This document shows positions 1-8,268 of a DNA stretch of 37,001 nt, in pieces (the stretch's first letter is position 1; each line of letters begins with the position of its first letter). The notes beneath the pieces are model-generated. The model saw nothing but the letters and a program-made list of their open reading frames with translations, searched no databases and had not been told where the DNA came from. Origin of the DNA: Gammaproteobacteria bacterium UBA5078 (GTDB lineage: Bacteria; Pseudomonadota; Gammaproteobacteria; Pseudomonadales; Pseudohongiellaceae); assembly GCA_002416505.1 (NCBI GenBank), contig DIAM01000020.1, forward strand, positions 1 to 37,001. Reading direction: 5' to 3'. Both the position numbers and the translations under genes were made by a program.

Positions 1-20
1 TCCAGCTGAGCTACGGATGC
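1..20 (-). tRNA. tRNA 5' end (cut by window edge), probably tRNA-Arg(ACG)
   Basis: Read on the minus strand these 20 bases are GCATCCGTAGCTCAGCTGGA: a 7-base acceptor strand, the TA linker, and the GCTC start of the D-arm with D-loop. From memory this equals the start of gammaproteobacterial tRNA-Arg(ACG). The anticodon, T-arm and 3' end lie outside the window, so the amino-acid identity is inferred. The neighbouring lanC-like gene lies on the 5' side of this tRNA, not the 3' side used by most integrases. Confidence 0.75.
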
Positions 21-31
21 ATGAAGGCCTA

Positions 32-60
32 ATTATACAATTGATACCCATCGCGAAATC
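32..60 (-). promoter_or_regulatory. Probable promoter of the edge tRNA
   Basis: A perfect minus-strand -10 box TATAAT lies at 37-32, about 12 bases upstream of the tRNA start, which leaves room for a short leader. The -35 region at about 55-60 (GATTTC on the minus strand) is a poor match and lies in a small inverted repeat (GCGCGATTTCGCG). The -10 is seen directly; the assignment to the tRNA is inference from position. Confidence 0.45.
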
Positions 61-109
61 GCGCTAACCTACCCGTCATTCTCCACACTGCATCCCCAAA
101 GGCATTGTC

Positions 110-1315
110 ATGATATTCGAAGCTGAACGCCATCTGCCCATCGGCAAGACGTCTTGGAGTGCCGATGCCGCCGAGCAGGCCTTGCGCGGCCTGCTGCTCG
201 GGGCGATTCGTGATTATTCCCAGGAGAGCTTGTGGCAATCGGCCGCGGATGCCCAGTCGAAGCCCGATATGGCATCCACCATCTATCTTGGCGGCATGGG
301 CGTGCTCTGGGCTTTAGACTTTCTTGATCGCTATATCGAGGTAGAGCTGCCATTCGATAAGCAGGCACTCGCGAGCAGGCTCTATAAGCGCTTCGTCGAG
401 AAGGATGTTAAGGCATTCACGCAGTACAGCATCGATGGCAAGAGTTGCCCGTCCTACTTCCTGGGCGAGACGGGGATGTTGTTGGTGATGAGCAAGCTGC
501 AGCCAAGCGCGGCGGCTGGGCACTGGGACAGCTTGCTGCCGATAATCAGACAGAATATGAAGAACCCCACCATGGAGGCGCTCTGGGGCGGTACGGGCTC
601 TATCATCCCCGCGGTCTTCAAACTCGAGCAGGAGGAGTCGCAACAGTGGCGCGAGGCTCTGGTCGAGCACTGCCAGTTTATGAAAGACACGGTGACGCGA
701 GACAACTGCTTCGCTAGCCCCATCTGGACACAGGACCTCTATGGGCTAATGCGCACCCTGCTGGGGGCGGGCCATGGTTTCGTGGGCAATCTGTTCCCGT
801 TCATCAAGGGGCGTCAGTTCCTCCCCCAGGAGCTGGCGGATTGGGCGCTAAGCGATGCGGTTGAGACGATTATCCGCTCGGCAGTGGTCGAGGGCGATTG
901 CTGCAATTGGCCAGCAGAGTTGGTGACGATGCCGGGTAAAAGTCCGCGGTTCTTGATGCAATGGTGCCATGGGGCGCCGGGAGTCATTACTTCATTGAAC
1001 GGGATACCGACGGGCTATTCGCAGGAGTTTGACGCATTGCTGCTCAAGGCTGGCGAGGCGATCTGGCAGGCGGGCCCGCTCACCAAGGGCGTGGGCATCT
1101 GCCATGGCACCGATGGCAATGGCTTTGCGCTGCTCAAACTGTATTCCCGCACGGGCGATCCCCAGTGGCTAGAGCGTGCGCGCGCTTTCGCGATGTACGC
1201 TATCGGGCAGAACATCAACGGACACTCGCTATGGGAGGGCGACCTCGGCTTGGCCTGTTACTTACACGCCTGCCTCGAAGTAGATGATCGTTTTCCGCTG
1301 CTCGATGTTTGCTAA
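110..1315 (+). CDS. LanC-like (LANCL-type) zinc protein, stand-alone
   Basis: This 401-residue protein has the LanC/LANCL fold signature. Glycine motifs recur along it (GGMG near 61, GETG 119, GGTG 160, GHGFVGN 221, CHGAPG 286, CHGTDGN 331, WEGDLG 375), as expected for a seven-blade alpha/alpha toroid. The zinc ligands Cys286, Cys331 and His332 are present, and His222 fits the active-site histidine. The QWCHGAPG and GICHGTDGN wording resembles eukaryotic LANCL proteins, which are known to add glutathione to dehydroamino acids; bacterial LanC enzymes close lanthionine rings. Length matches LANCL (about 400). No LanB/LanM dehydratase or precursor peptide gene is visible, so lantibiotic synthesis is not supported here. 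The ATG is preceded by AAAGG about 8 bases upstream. The TBDR gene starts about 120 bases downstream on the same strand, so co-transcription is possible. Confidence 0.88.
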   Translation: MIFEAERHLPIGKTSWSADAAEQALRGLLLGAIRDYSQESLWQSAADAQSKPDMASTIYLGGMGVLWALDFLDRYIEVELPFDKQALASRLYKRFVEKDVKAFTQYSIDGKSCPSYFLGETGMLLVMSKLQPSAAAGHWDSLLPIIRQNMKNPTMEALWGGTGSIIPAVFKLEQEESQQWREALVEHCQFMKDTVTRDNCFASPIWTQDLYGLMRTLLGAGHGFVGNLFPFIKGRQFLPQELADWALSDAVETIIRSAVVEGDCCNWPAELVTMPGKSPRFLMQWCHGAPGVITSLNGIPTGYSQEFDALLLKAGEAIWQAGPLTKGVGICHGTDGNGFALLKLYSRTGDPQWLERARAFAMYAIGQNINGHSLWEGDLGLACYLHACLEVDDRFPLLDVC

Positions 1316-1436
1316 CGCGATTATCAGCAAGTAGACTGCGCCACCTAATAAAAATAGCAGGCTAGTGAACTTGGCCCTGCGCCGCGTACCCCCTCTAGCA
1401 ACAACTCCAACAACACACTAACGGAACATCAATATC

Positions 1437-3296
1437 GTGATAATTCGTCGAATTCCTATCGCCAAAATTTTAGTCATCTCCACCGCCATCGCTGGCGGCG
1501 GCACTGCCCATGCGGCCGACGCCAACGGCGGCGCACTGTCCGAGATCATCGTTAACCCAACCCGCGTTGCGAATACAGAGCCGGCTGGCACCTTCGCCTC
1601 GGCCATCACCGTGCTGCGCTTCGATCCGCAGACAGAGATCCAGTCCCGCGGGATGCCGGAGGGGCAAGCCGACGTCACCGTGCGCGGCGGGCTGTTCGAG
1701 AACACCGGCTTCAAGCTTGGCGCGGCCACTATCGTGGATCCACAGACCGGGCACTATGTGGCAGAGCTGCCCATAGACCCCGCACTGCTCAGCGCCCCAA
1801 GCATCCTCACAGGTGTGGACAATGCCTTGGCTGGCTTTAACTCCAATGTTGCCACCGTCGCATACGGGATCCCCGCGCTGCGTCACAGTGCCGAGGTCAA
1901 CCTAGGCGTAGGCACAGACGCGCTACTGTTCTCCTCCGCGCGCTATGCCGACGTCACTCGTTATAACGATGCACAATATGGCTTACAGGTCTCTGGTGCA
2001 GTCTCCGAGGGCGAGGGCACCGTAAGCAATGGCGACCACGAGTTCGCGCGCTTTAATCTGCAGGCACAACGCATTGCGGGCGACACGCAGTCGGACCTGA
2101 TCATCGCCTACCAAGACAAGTTTTTCGCATGGCCTGGCGCCTATACCGGTTTCGCCTCCTTGCCCGAGACCGATGCCACACAAACCACATTAGTGCTCGC
2201 CAATCATCGCAGCACATTGCGTAATGGCTGGTTGCAGGTGTCGGGCTTCTACAGAGCCTTGGATGACGACTACGACTTCGATCGCCGCAGCAAGGAATCG
2301 GGGGTAGCTGGCGCCTTCGAGCACGAGACCCGCAATTATGGCGTGGCCTTCGACGGCAGGCTCGCTTTCGCCAAGCTCAATTGGGATCTCAGTGGCCAGG
2401 TCTCTAGAGACTCTCTAGTAAGTTCGACCGACCTGAACACGGCGCTATTGGATAGCCGTTACTACGGCAGTTTTCGTCTGGCCCCGTCCTATGATTTCGC
2501 GGTCCCGCATGAGCAGACGGTGACGATACGCTTCGGCGCAGTTGTAGACACTTCCAGCGCAGACAGTAATGCGGTGTCCCCTGTGTTCGACATCGCACTG
2601 CACACGCCGACCGCTTCGGGTCAGCGCACCCTCAAGATGGAATTCGCCGGCACTAGTCAAGTGCCTGGCTACACGGCACTGAACTCCAAGCCCAATGGTT
2701 TATTCGGTGGCAATCCCAATCTGAAACGGGAGCAGGCGCGGCAACTCATCGTGACCCTAGCCCAAGAGGGACGCGACTGGCTCGCATCGGCCGCGGCCTT
2801 TCACCGCGAGGACGAGAACCTCGTCGACTGGACCTATGCCAGCGGTTCTACGTCGGCGCGACAGGCCAATGCGGTCTATATGGAGGTCAATGGGCTAGAA
2901 CTATTGCTGCGCAAGCGATGGCAGCGCCTCGATCTCAGCCTTGGTTATACATACTTGGATAAAAAACCGGACTATGGGACCGCCACCGTCGATGCGAGCT
3001 TCTATGCTCTGAACTACGCGCGCGATAGGGCAACGGTATCGGTGAGCTATCAGCTCAATGAGACCTATGCCCTGCGCCTAGATAACGAGTACCGCACACA
3101 GCTGGCCAACCCCCTGCGCACCAGTGACAACAATGCGCTGCTAACCGCCGCGTCGCTGGACTGGACTTCGCCGCAGTTCGACGAGATCACCGCGCAGCTG
3201 CGCATCGATAATCTGACGGACGATGACTACCAGCCCTACCCCGGCACCCCGGCGGTAGGCCGCCAGATAAGCCTGAATGTGCGCTATAACTTCTAA
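1437..3296 (+). CDS. TonB-dependent receptor, small type
   Basis: The product is a 619-residue outer-membrane receptor. It has a signal peptide ending near AHA26, a TonB-box-like stretch SEIIVNPTR (35-43), an N-terminal plug with the motif VTVRGG, and a beta-barrel ending in the aromatic NVRYNF terminus typical of outer-membrane proteins. The plug carries a distinctive DPQTGHYVAELPID segment that suggests a specific subfamily whose ligand I do not know. The start is GTG with only a weak ribosome site (CGGAA), so the exact start is uncertain. It follows the LanC-like gene in the same direction and converges on the M48 protease gene with only three bases between the stops. Known for the family: TonB-energised uptake of scarce ligands such as metal chelates, cobalamin, glycans or peptides. 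The ligand here is unknown. Confidence 0.85.
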   Translation: MIIRRIPIAKILVISTAIAGGGTAHAADANGGALSEIIVNPTRVANTEPAGTFASAITVLRFDPQTEIQSRGMPEGQADVTVRGGLFENTGFKLGAATIVDPQTGHYVAELPIDPALLSAPSILTGVDNALAGFNSNVATVAYGIPALRHSAEVNLGVGTDALLFSSARYADVTRYNDAQYGLQVSGAVSEGEGTVSNGDHEFARFNLQAQRIAGDTQSDLIIAYQDKFFAWPGAYTGFASLPETDATQTTLVLANHRSTLRNGWLQVSGFYRALDDDYDFDRRSKESGVAGAFEHETRNYGVAFDGRLAFAKLNWDLSGQVSRDSLVSSTDLNTALLDSRYYGSFRLAPSYDFAVPHEQTVTIRFGAVVDTSSADSNAVSPVFDIALHTPTASGQRTLKMEFAGTSQVPGYTALNSKPNGLFGGNPNLKREQARQLIVTLAQEGRDWLASAAAFHREDENLVDWTYASGSTSARQANAVYMEVNGLELLLRKRWQRLDLSLGYTYLDKKPDYGTATVDASFYALNYARDRATVSVSYQLNETYALRLDNEYRTQLANPLRTSDNNALLTAASLDWTSPQFDEITAQLRIDNLTDDDYQPYPGTPAVGRQISLNVRYNF

Positions 3297-3299
3297 GCC

Positions 3300-4874
3300 T
3301 TAGTCGACGCTGGCGCCGGTCACCTGCACGCTGAGCTGCCCCGCAGTCGGGGCAGTGCCCGCAGGGTAGTTAAGGCCCGAGTCGATGTCGCCGGTCTGCC
3401 CTGGGTTGAGCAGCGGCAAGACGGCGGCGCGGCTCACGCCCTGGCCGTTAATCAGCGCACGAAACTCCACGCGCACATTGCGCACCGGCATCGCCGAGAC
3501 GTTCTGCGCGCGGGCCACTAGTCGGCCCTGTGCGGTCACGAAGGCTTGCACATTGATGTACTGCCCGGGGTTGTCCGCGATATCGAGCTGCATAAACGCC
3601 GCGCGGGAACGCGCCCCGATACTGCCTTGGGCCTCGGCGGCAATCTGGTAATACTGCTTGGCCACGGCCCGGTCATTACTCTGTAGTGACAGGTCGCCCA
3701 GTTCAGTCATCGCTAGCGCGGTGGGCAGCAACTTGATGCTGGCCTGCAGGTCGCGCGTGGCGCGCTCGTTCAGGCCTTGGCGCGAATAGGCGACGCCCCG
3801 GCCCAGGTAGTAGTCGAAATAGTCGGGGTCTTTGTCGATAGCGCGGCCGTATTGGCTCACGGCCGCCTCATAGCGGCGCTGGTAAACGAGGATGTCGGCC
3901 TGCAGGCCGAGAAAGCGCGCCTCGTCGGGCACCATGCTCAAGGCGGTGTCTAACTTGCGTGAGGCTTCCTCAAGACGGTCCTTAGCGATCAGCGCCTCGG
4001 CCTCGTCGAAGGCATCATAGGCGGGCTTAGTGTCGCGCAGGAATTGCGTGGCCTGTTGATAGCGCTCGCGGCCAAGCTCGCCGCCGCTAATACCCTCGGC
4101 GCGCAGCTGTGCTACTAGAGCGCGGTTGTTGCTCACCCGCTCCTGCGAGGGCGGGTGGCTCGCGAACAGTCCGTCCAGCCAGTTGGCATTGCCGCGCCCC
4201 TCGGATAGACGCACGAAGGTCTCTTGCAAGCTGATCGCCGCGGCTGGGTCATAGCCTGCCTTGGCCATATAACGAATGCCATAGGCATCGGACTCGCGCT
4301 CCGCATCGCGCCCATAACGGGTAGTGAGCAATTGCGCGCCAAGCTGCGCGCCGCCCACCGCATAATCGGCATACTCGGTGCCCTGCGCGGCGATTGCGCC
4401 TACCACCATGGCGCCTTGCAAGAGCATGCCGCGCTCCATGGCTTGAGCGCCGTGACGAGCGGCCGCGTGCACGATCTCGTGGCCCAGCACCGCGGCCAAC
4501 TCCGCCTCGCTATTGAGCTCTACTAGCAGGCCTCGGTTCACGGCGATCTTGCCGCCGGGCAGCGCCCAGGCATTGGGCACGCCGTTATTGAGCACCACAA
4601 ACTCATAGGGTAGTTGGCGGTCACTCACTGCCGCTAGCCTGTTACCCACCCCTTGCACGTAATCGCTCAGCTCTTGGTCCACGGCAAACTGTCCACCCTG
4701 CCCCTGCTGGGAGGGCACGTATTGTTGCTGGCCGATGGTGAGTTCGCGCTGCTCTGAAATAAAGCTCAACTCCCGCTCGCCGGTGACTGGGTTCACGCCG
4801 CAGCCACTAACAGCGGCAAGAGCCGCCAGCACAGTTATGGAGGCGAAATACTTAATATTGCGTTGAGAAATCAT
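3300..4874 (-). CDS. M48-family metalloprotease lipoprotein with TPR domain (BepA-like)
   Basis: This 524-residue protein begins with a lipoprotein signal (AVSGC, Cys25). It carries the M48 zinc motif HEIVH at 132-136, and Glu194 in RESDAYG fits the third zinc ligand. TPR-like helical repeats follow (about 270-420), then a C-terminal beta-rich domain of unclear type. The arrangement matches BepA/YfgC-like periplasmic proteases, which in E. coli survey assembly of outer-membrane proteins; E. coli BepA has a signal peptide but no such lipid anchor. The C-terminal part beyond 430 makes it longer than the usual form. A ribosome site AGAGAG lies just ahead of the ATG. It is transcribed convergently with the upstream TBDR and divergently from tag. 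A role in envelope protein quality control is inferred. Confidence 0.87.
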   Translation of the reverse strand: MISQRNIKYFASITVLAALAAVSGCGVNPVTGERELSFISEQRELTIGQQQYVPSQQGQGGQFAVDQELSDYVQGVGNRLAAVSDRQLPYEFVVLNNGVPNAWALPGGKIAVNRGLLVELNSEAELAAVLGHEIVHAAARHGAQAMERGMLLQGAMVVGAIAAQGTEYADYAVGGAQLGAQLLTTRYGRDAERESDAYGIRYMAKAGYDPAAAISLQETFVRLSEGRGNANWLDGLFASHPPSQERVSNNRALVAQLRAEGISGGELGRERYQQATQFLRDTKPAYDAFDEAEALIAKDRLEEASRKLDTALSMVPDEARFLGLQADILVYQRRYEAAVSQYGRAIDKDPDYFDYYLGRGVAYSRQGLNERATRDLQASIKLLPTALAMTELGDLSLQSNDRAVAKQYYQIAAEAQGSIGARSRAAFMQLDIADNPGQYINVQAFVTAQGRLVARAQNVSAMPVRNVRVEFRALINGQGVSRAAVLPLLNPGQTGDIDSGLNYPAGTAPTAGQLSVQVTGASVD

Positions 4875-4994
4875 AGAACTCTCTTAGTTTAGGAGCATGA
4901 GAAAAGTGTAAAACTTCGGGGCCTACTTTGCCTAGTCGGTAAATTCGGTGATTTGGGCTATGCTTGTGACAGGATTAACAAAAGGGACTAGAAC

Positions 4995-5573
4995 ATGAAC
5001 ACACGTTGCGCCTGGGCAGGCTCGGATCCGCTCTATGTTGCCTATCATGACACCGAATGGGGTGTGCCGCTGCACGATGATCAGGCTTTATTTGAATTCC
5101 TCACCCTAGAGTGCCAGCAGGCCGGGCTTAGTTGGATTACCGTGCTGCGCAAACGCGAGAATTACCGCAAGGCCTTTCACAAGTTCGACCCGAAGAAGGT
5201 CGCGAAGATGAGCGATGAAGACATAGAGGAGCGCCTGCTAGACACCGGGCTGATTCGCAATCGCCTCAAATTGTACTCTATCCGCAGCAACGCCATCGCC
5301 TTCCTAGCCCTGCAGAAAGAGTTTGGCAGCTTCGACGCCTACATCTGGTCCTTCGTGGACGCGAAGGTGCTGGACGGTAAACGGCATGCCATGTCCGACG
5401 TGCCCGCCACCTCCGAGACTAGCGACGCTCTCTCGAAAGACCTCAAGAAGCGTGGCTTCAAATTCGTGGGCTCCACTATCGTGTATGCCCATATGCAGGC
5501 CACGGGCATGGTCAACGATCACGTGCACACCTGCTTCCGCTACAAGGAGGTGAAGCAACTCGCCGAGGCCTGA
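4995..5573 (+). CDS. tag: DNA-3-methyladenine glycosylase I
   Basis: The 192-residue product closely follows E. coli Tag (187 residues). Tag removes 3-methyladenine from DNA, the first step of base-excision repair of alkylation damage. The structural zinc ligands are visible as Cys5, His18, His176 and Cys180, and Glu39 and Trp47 match the base-pocket residues Glu38 and Trp46 of E. coli. The N-terminal RCAWAGSDPLYVAYHDTEWG block is the family signature. The ATG follows AAAGGGA. The gene is single, divergent from the M48 gene and convergent with the ectR-like gene (7 bases between stops). Nothing unusual is seen. Confidence 0.96.
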   Translation: MNTRCAWAGSDPLYVAYHDTEWGVPLHDDQALFEFLTLECQQAGLSWITVLRKRENYRKAFHKFDPKKVAKMSDEDIEERLLDTGLIRNRLKLYSIRSNAIAFLALQKEFGSFDAYIWSFVDAKVLDGKRHAMSDVPATSETSDALSKDLKKRGFKFVGSTIVYAHMQATGMVNDHVHTCFRYKEVKQLAEA

Positions 5574-5580
5574 TTACGCG

Positions 5581-6144
5581 CTAGCTCGGTCGGTCCAGTT
5601 GCCCCACGTCCAATAATGGCGAGGCATCGATGTTGCCAGCATTCATCATCTCGGCGACACGCTGCAGCGAAGCCTGAATCATGCTGCGCTCCCAGTCTTT
5701 GAGGGCGCTGAACTGGCGAATGAACGTCTCCTGCAAAGGCTCGGGCGCCATCTTAAGCACCTCGCGCCCAGCCTCTGTGATGCGTACCTGCACCTTGCGC
5801 TTGTCTTGCGTCGAACGCTCGCGCTGCACGAAACCCGCCGCCTCTAAGCGATCCAGGATCGAAGTCAGCGTCGCCTGGCTTAGGCTGATGGTGTCCGCGA
5901 GTTCACTGATGGTCGAGAGAGTATGGTCGCGTACCACCCTCAAGAGGATAAGTTGCGAGGAGGTAAGGCCTGCCAATCGCGTAACATGGCGTGAATGCAA
6001 GTCGGTGGCACGAATCACCTGACGGATGGACTTCAGAACCTTCTCGATCTCGGCATTGTTGCCATTTGTCACAGCTGCAGCAAAACCCGCCTCAAGCCCC
6101 ACAGCTCCTCTCTCTGCTGCATTAGCCTCTGTTTTTTTCGACAT
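5581..6144 (-). CDS. ectR: MarR-family regulator, probable EctR of the ectoine operon
   Basis: The product (187 residues from ATG 6144) has the MarR winged-helix core: LTSSQLILLRVV, then the recognition region SLSQATLTSILDRLEAAGFV and the wing RSTQDKRKVQVRITEAG. It is divergent from ectA, the position of EctR1 in methylotroph and halophile ectoine clusters, where this MarR protein represses ectABC. The name rests on family plus position. A GTG at 6150 also opens the frame, but the GAGG ribosome site lies 9 bases before ATG 6144 and only 3 before the GTG, so ATG is preferred. A palindrome at 6161-6184, just upstream of this start, is a plausible self-operator. Confidence 0.85.
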   Translation of the reverse strand: MSKKTEANAAERGAVGLEAGFAAAVTNGNNAEIEKVLKSIRQVIRATDLHSRHVTRLAGLTSSQLILLRVVRDHTLSTISELADTISLSQATLTSILDRLEAAGFVQRERSTQDKRKVQVRITEAGREVLKMAPEPLQETFIRQFSALKDWERSMIQASLQRVAEMMNAGNIDASPLLDVGQLDRPS

Positions 6145-6160
6145 TCCCACTCGCCTCTTG

Positions 6161-6184
6161 TTGATATTTATATTTAGACATCAA
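6161..6184. promoter_or_regulatory. Candidate EctR operator (imperfect palindrome)
   Basis: A 24-base imperfect palindrome has outer arms TTGAT and ATCAA and matches at about 10 of 12 positions per arm. It lies 17 bases upstream of the ectR-like ATG and directly before the -10 box facing ectA. MarR proteins bind palindromes of about this size, and the known EctR1 site overlaps the ect promoter. The repeat is seen directly; the binding protein is inferred. Confidence 0.45.
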
Positions 6185-6186
6185 AG

Positions 6187-6192
6187 TATAAT
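6187..6192 (+). promoter_or_regulatory. Candidate ectABC -10 box
   Basis: A perfect TATAAT faces ectA. The -35 position (about 6164-6169, ATATTT) is poor and falls inside the palindrome at 6161-6184; TTGATA at 6161 would give a long 20-base spacer. If used, the ectA mRNA would carry a leader of about 130 bases. A weak -35 covered by an operator fits regulated expression, but other sigma factors cannot be judged by eye. Confidence 0.4.
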
Positions 6193-6327
6193 TTTGTTAG
6201 TATCCGCTCCCAGATTCGAGGCGTAGTACCTTAATATTCCTGATTTTTTGTAATAATTAAGTAATACGGCAGTTCAAATTAATCCCACCAAGGAGATGGC
6301 CAGATAGTTAGACAGCCAAATAAAATT

Positions 6328-6969
6328 ATGAGTACTTTTCAAGAGAGCAATGCATCTCAAGAAAGACCCCGCAAGAAACTGACAATCCGTAATCCCAAGC
6401 CCACTGATGCGATATCGGTGCATAACCTAATCCGTGCTAGCGCGTTTGTGGACGATAACTCTCCCTATCTTTATTTATTGGTTTGTTCGCATTTCGCCCA
6501 AACCAGTGTAGTCGCCGAGCGCAACGGTGAAACCGTTGGTGTCATTACCGGCTATATCCCACCTACGCAACCGGACACCCTATTTGTCTGGCAGGTTGCT
6601 GTAGACCCGATGATGCGTCGTCGGGGTCTCGCCCGCGCCATGCTCAAATCCATGCTGCTAGGAGACGCCTGTAAAGACGTCAGCTATATCGACACCAGCG
6701 TCACCGAAGATAACGCCGCCTCGCGCAAGCTATTCACTAGTTTCGCCGCGAAGCTCGACTGCCCACTCAACGAATCCGTGTTGTTCGATCGACGCGAGCA
6801 CTTTTTGAACCTGCACGATTCCGAGCACCTGCTCCGTTTAGGACCGTTCTCGACGACAGAACTTCGCAAAGAGATAGACGAAAAACTAGACCCCTCGATG
6901 CTGCCGGACGCACCTCAACCAGAGGTCGCCGTGCGCAATGAATCCCGCAAGCTACAGGAGACTTCATAA
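6328..6969 (+). CDS. ectA: L-2,4-diaminobutyrate N-acetyltransferase EctA
   Basis: The 213-residue GNAT enzyme acetylates 2,4-diaminobutyrate with acetyl-CoA, the second step of ectoine synthesis. Recognisable EctA blocks are YLYLLVCSHFAQTSVVAE, the strand PDTLFVWQVAVDP, and the acetyl-CoA loop RRRGLA. It is longer than usual EctA (about 170-190) because of an acidic C-terminal tail of about 40 residues after RLGPF that I do not recognise. The ATG has no good ribosome site of its own; a strong AAGGAGAT lies at 6290-6297, about 30 bases upstream. The stop and the ectB start share one base (TAATG), so translation of the two is probably coupled. Confidence 0.95.
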   Translation: MSTFQESNASQERPRKKLTIRNPKPTDAISVHNLIRASAFVDDNSPYLYLLVCSHFAQTSVVAERNGETVGVITGYIPPTQPDTLFVWQVAVDPMMRRRGLARAMLKSMLLGDACKDVSYIDTSVTEDNAASRKLFTSFAAKLDCPLNESVLFDRREHFLNLHDSEHLLRLGPFSTTELRKEIDEKLDPSMLPDAPQPEVAVRNESRKLQETS

Positions 6970-8243
6970 TGACCACCATATTTGATGACATTGAGTCAGA
7001 AGTACAGAGTTACGCACGTGCATTTCCCATAGTCTTCAACCGCGCCAAAGGCAGCTGGCTATATGACGAGAAAGGCAAAGGCTATCTCGACTTTCTAGCC
7101 GGGGCCGGAACGCTTAATTATGGTCACAATAATGACCATCTAAAAGATGCCTTGGTCGAATATATTCAGGAAGATGGCATCACCCACGGCCTCGACCTGC
7201 ACACCATAGCTAAAGAGAAGTTTCTGCACGCATTTAACGACAAGGTGTTGAAGCCGCGCAACCTCAATTACATGGTCCAGTTCACCGGCCCAACCGGCAC
7301 CAACGCCGTCGAGGCAGCCCTAAAGATTGCCCGCAATGTGAAGGGCCGCTCGAATATCATCGCCTTCACGAACGGCTTCCACGGCGTGTCTCTTGGCGCG
7401 ATGGCGGCGACGGGCAACTCTCATCACCGCGATGCGGCAGGCATAGCGTTGACGGGCGTCACCCATGTGCCCTTCGATGGCTATATGAGTCAAGACATCG
7501 ACTCCATCTTGCTCCTCAAAGCGATGATCGAAGACACCTCCAGCGGCCTCGATAAACCCGCGGGCGTGATCGTCGAAACCATCCAAGGCGAAGGCGGCCT
7601 GAATGTCGCCCGTAAGGAATGGCTGCAGGAACTCGAGAAACTGTGCCGCAAGCACGACATGCTGCTAATCGTCGATGACATTCAAGCCGGTTGCGGCCGC
7701 TCCGGTCGCTTCTTCAGCTTCGAAGAGTCAGGCATCAAGCCGGACATCGTGACGCTATCCAAGTCGCTGAGTGGTTACGGCCTGCCCTTCGCGGTCACGC
7801 TGATCAAGCCCGAGTACGATACGTGGAAGCCGGGCGAGCACAACGGCACCTTCCGCGGCAACAACCACGCCTTTATCACTGCCGCCAAAGCACTCGAGCA
7901 CTATTGGTCAGACGACAAGTTCCAGAACGACGTGCAGATGAAGATCCGCCAGCTATCTACGCGCCTACAACGCATCGCGAAGAACTATGACGCCAAACTT
8001 ATGACGGCCAAAGGCCGCGGTTTCATGCAGGGCATCGAGTTCACCAGTGGCGAGCTGGCCAATCGTATTTGCCGCGAAGCCTTCACTCGCGGGCTCATCA
8101 TCGAGACTAGTGGTTCGGAAGGTCAGGTAGTGAAGTGCTTGTGCCCGCTGACCATTACAACCGAAGAGCTGGATCAGGGCCTGACCATTCTCGAGCAATC
8201 GATTGCCGCAGTGCTATTGCTTGAATTGAGCGTCGCGTCTTAA
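6969..8243 (+). CDS. ectB: Diaminobutyrate-2-oxoglutarate transaminase EctB
   Basis: The 424-residue class-III, PLP-dependent aminotransferase converts L-aspartate-semialdehyde and glutamate to 2,4-diaminobutyrate, the first committed ectoine step. Seen in the sequence: GPTGTNAVEAALKIAR (phosphate pocket), IVDDIQAGCGRSG (the Asp that holds the pyridine nitrogen) and TLSKSLSGYG with the Schiff-base Lys265. Length and layout are canonical for EctB. It overlaps the ectA stop by one base and ends 25 bases before ectC. Confidence 0.97.
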   Translation: MTTIFDDIESEVQSYARAFPIVFNRAKGSWLYDEKGKGYLDFLAGAGTLNYGHNNDHLKDALVEYIQEDGITHGLDLHTIAKEKFLHAFNDKVLKPRNLNYMVQFTGPTGTNAVEAALKIARNVKGRSNIIAFTNGFHGVSLGAMAATGNSHHRDAAGIALTGVTHVPFDGYMSQDIDSILLLKAMIEDTSSGLDKPAGVIVETIQGEGGLNVARKEWLQELEKLCRKHDMLLIVDDIQAGCGRSGRFFSFEESGIKPDIVTLSKSLSGYGLPFAVTLIKPEYDTWKPGEHNGTFRGNNHAFITAAKALEHYWSDDKFQNDVQMKIRQLSTRLQRIAKNYDAKLMTAKGRGFMQGIEFTSGELANRICREAFTRGLIIETSGSEGQVVKCLCPLTITTEELDQGLTILEQSIAAVLLLELSVAS

Positions 8244-8268
8244 ACACACCGTCTAAAGGAAGGATTCC

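Noticed and set aside
1..109. tRNA as an integration site for a genomic island
   Set aside because: The adjacent genes lie on the 5' side of the tRNA; integrases normally use the 3' end, and no integrase or repeated tRNA end was seen.
110..1436. Lantibiotic gene cluster
   Set aside because: Only a LanC-like gene is present; no LanB/LanM, precursor peptide or lantibiotic exporter lies nearby, and the motifs are LANCL-like.
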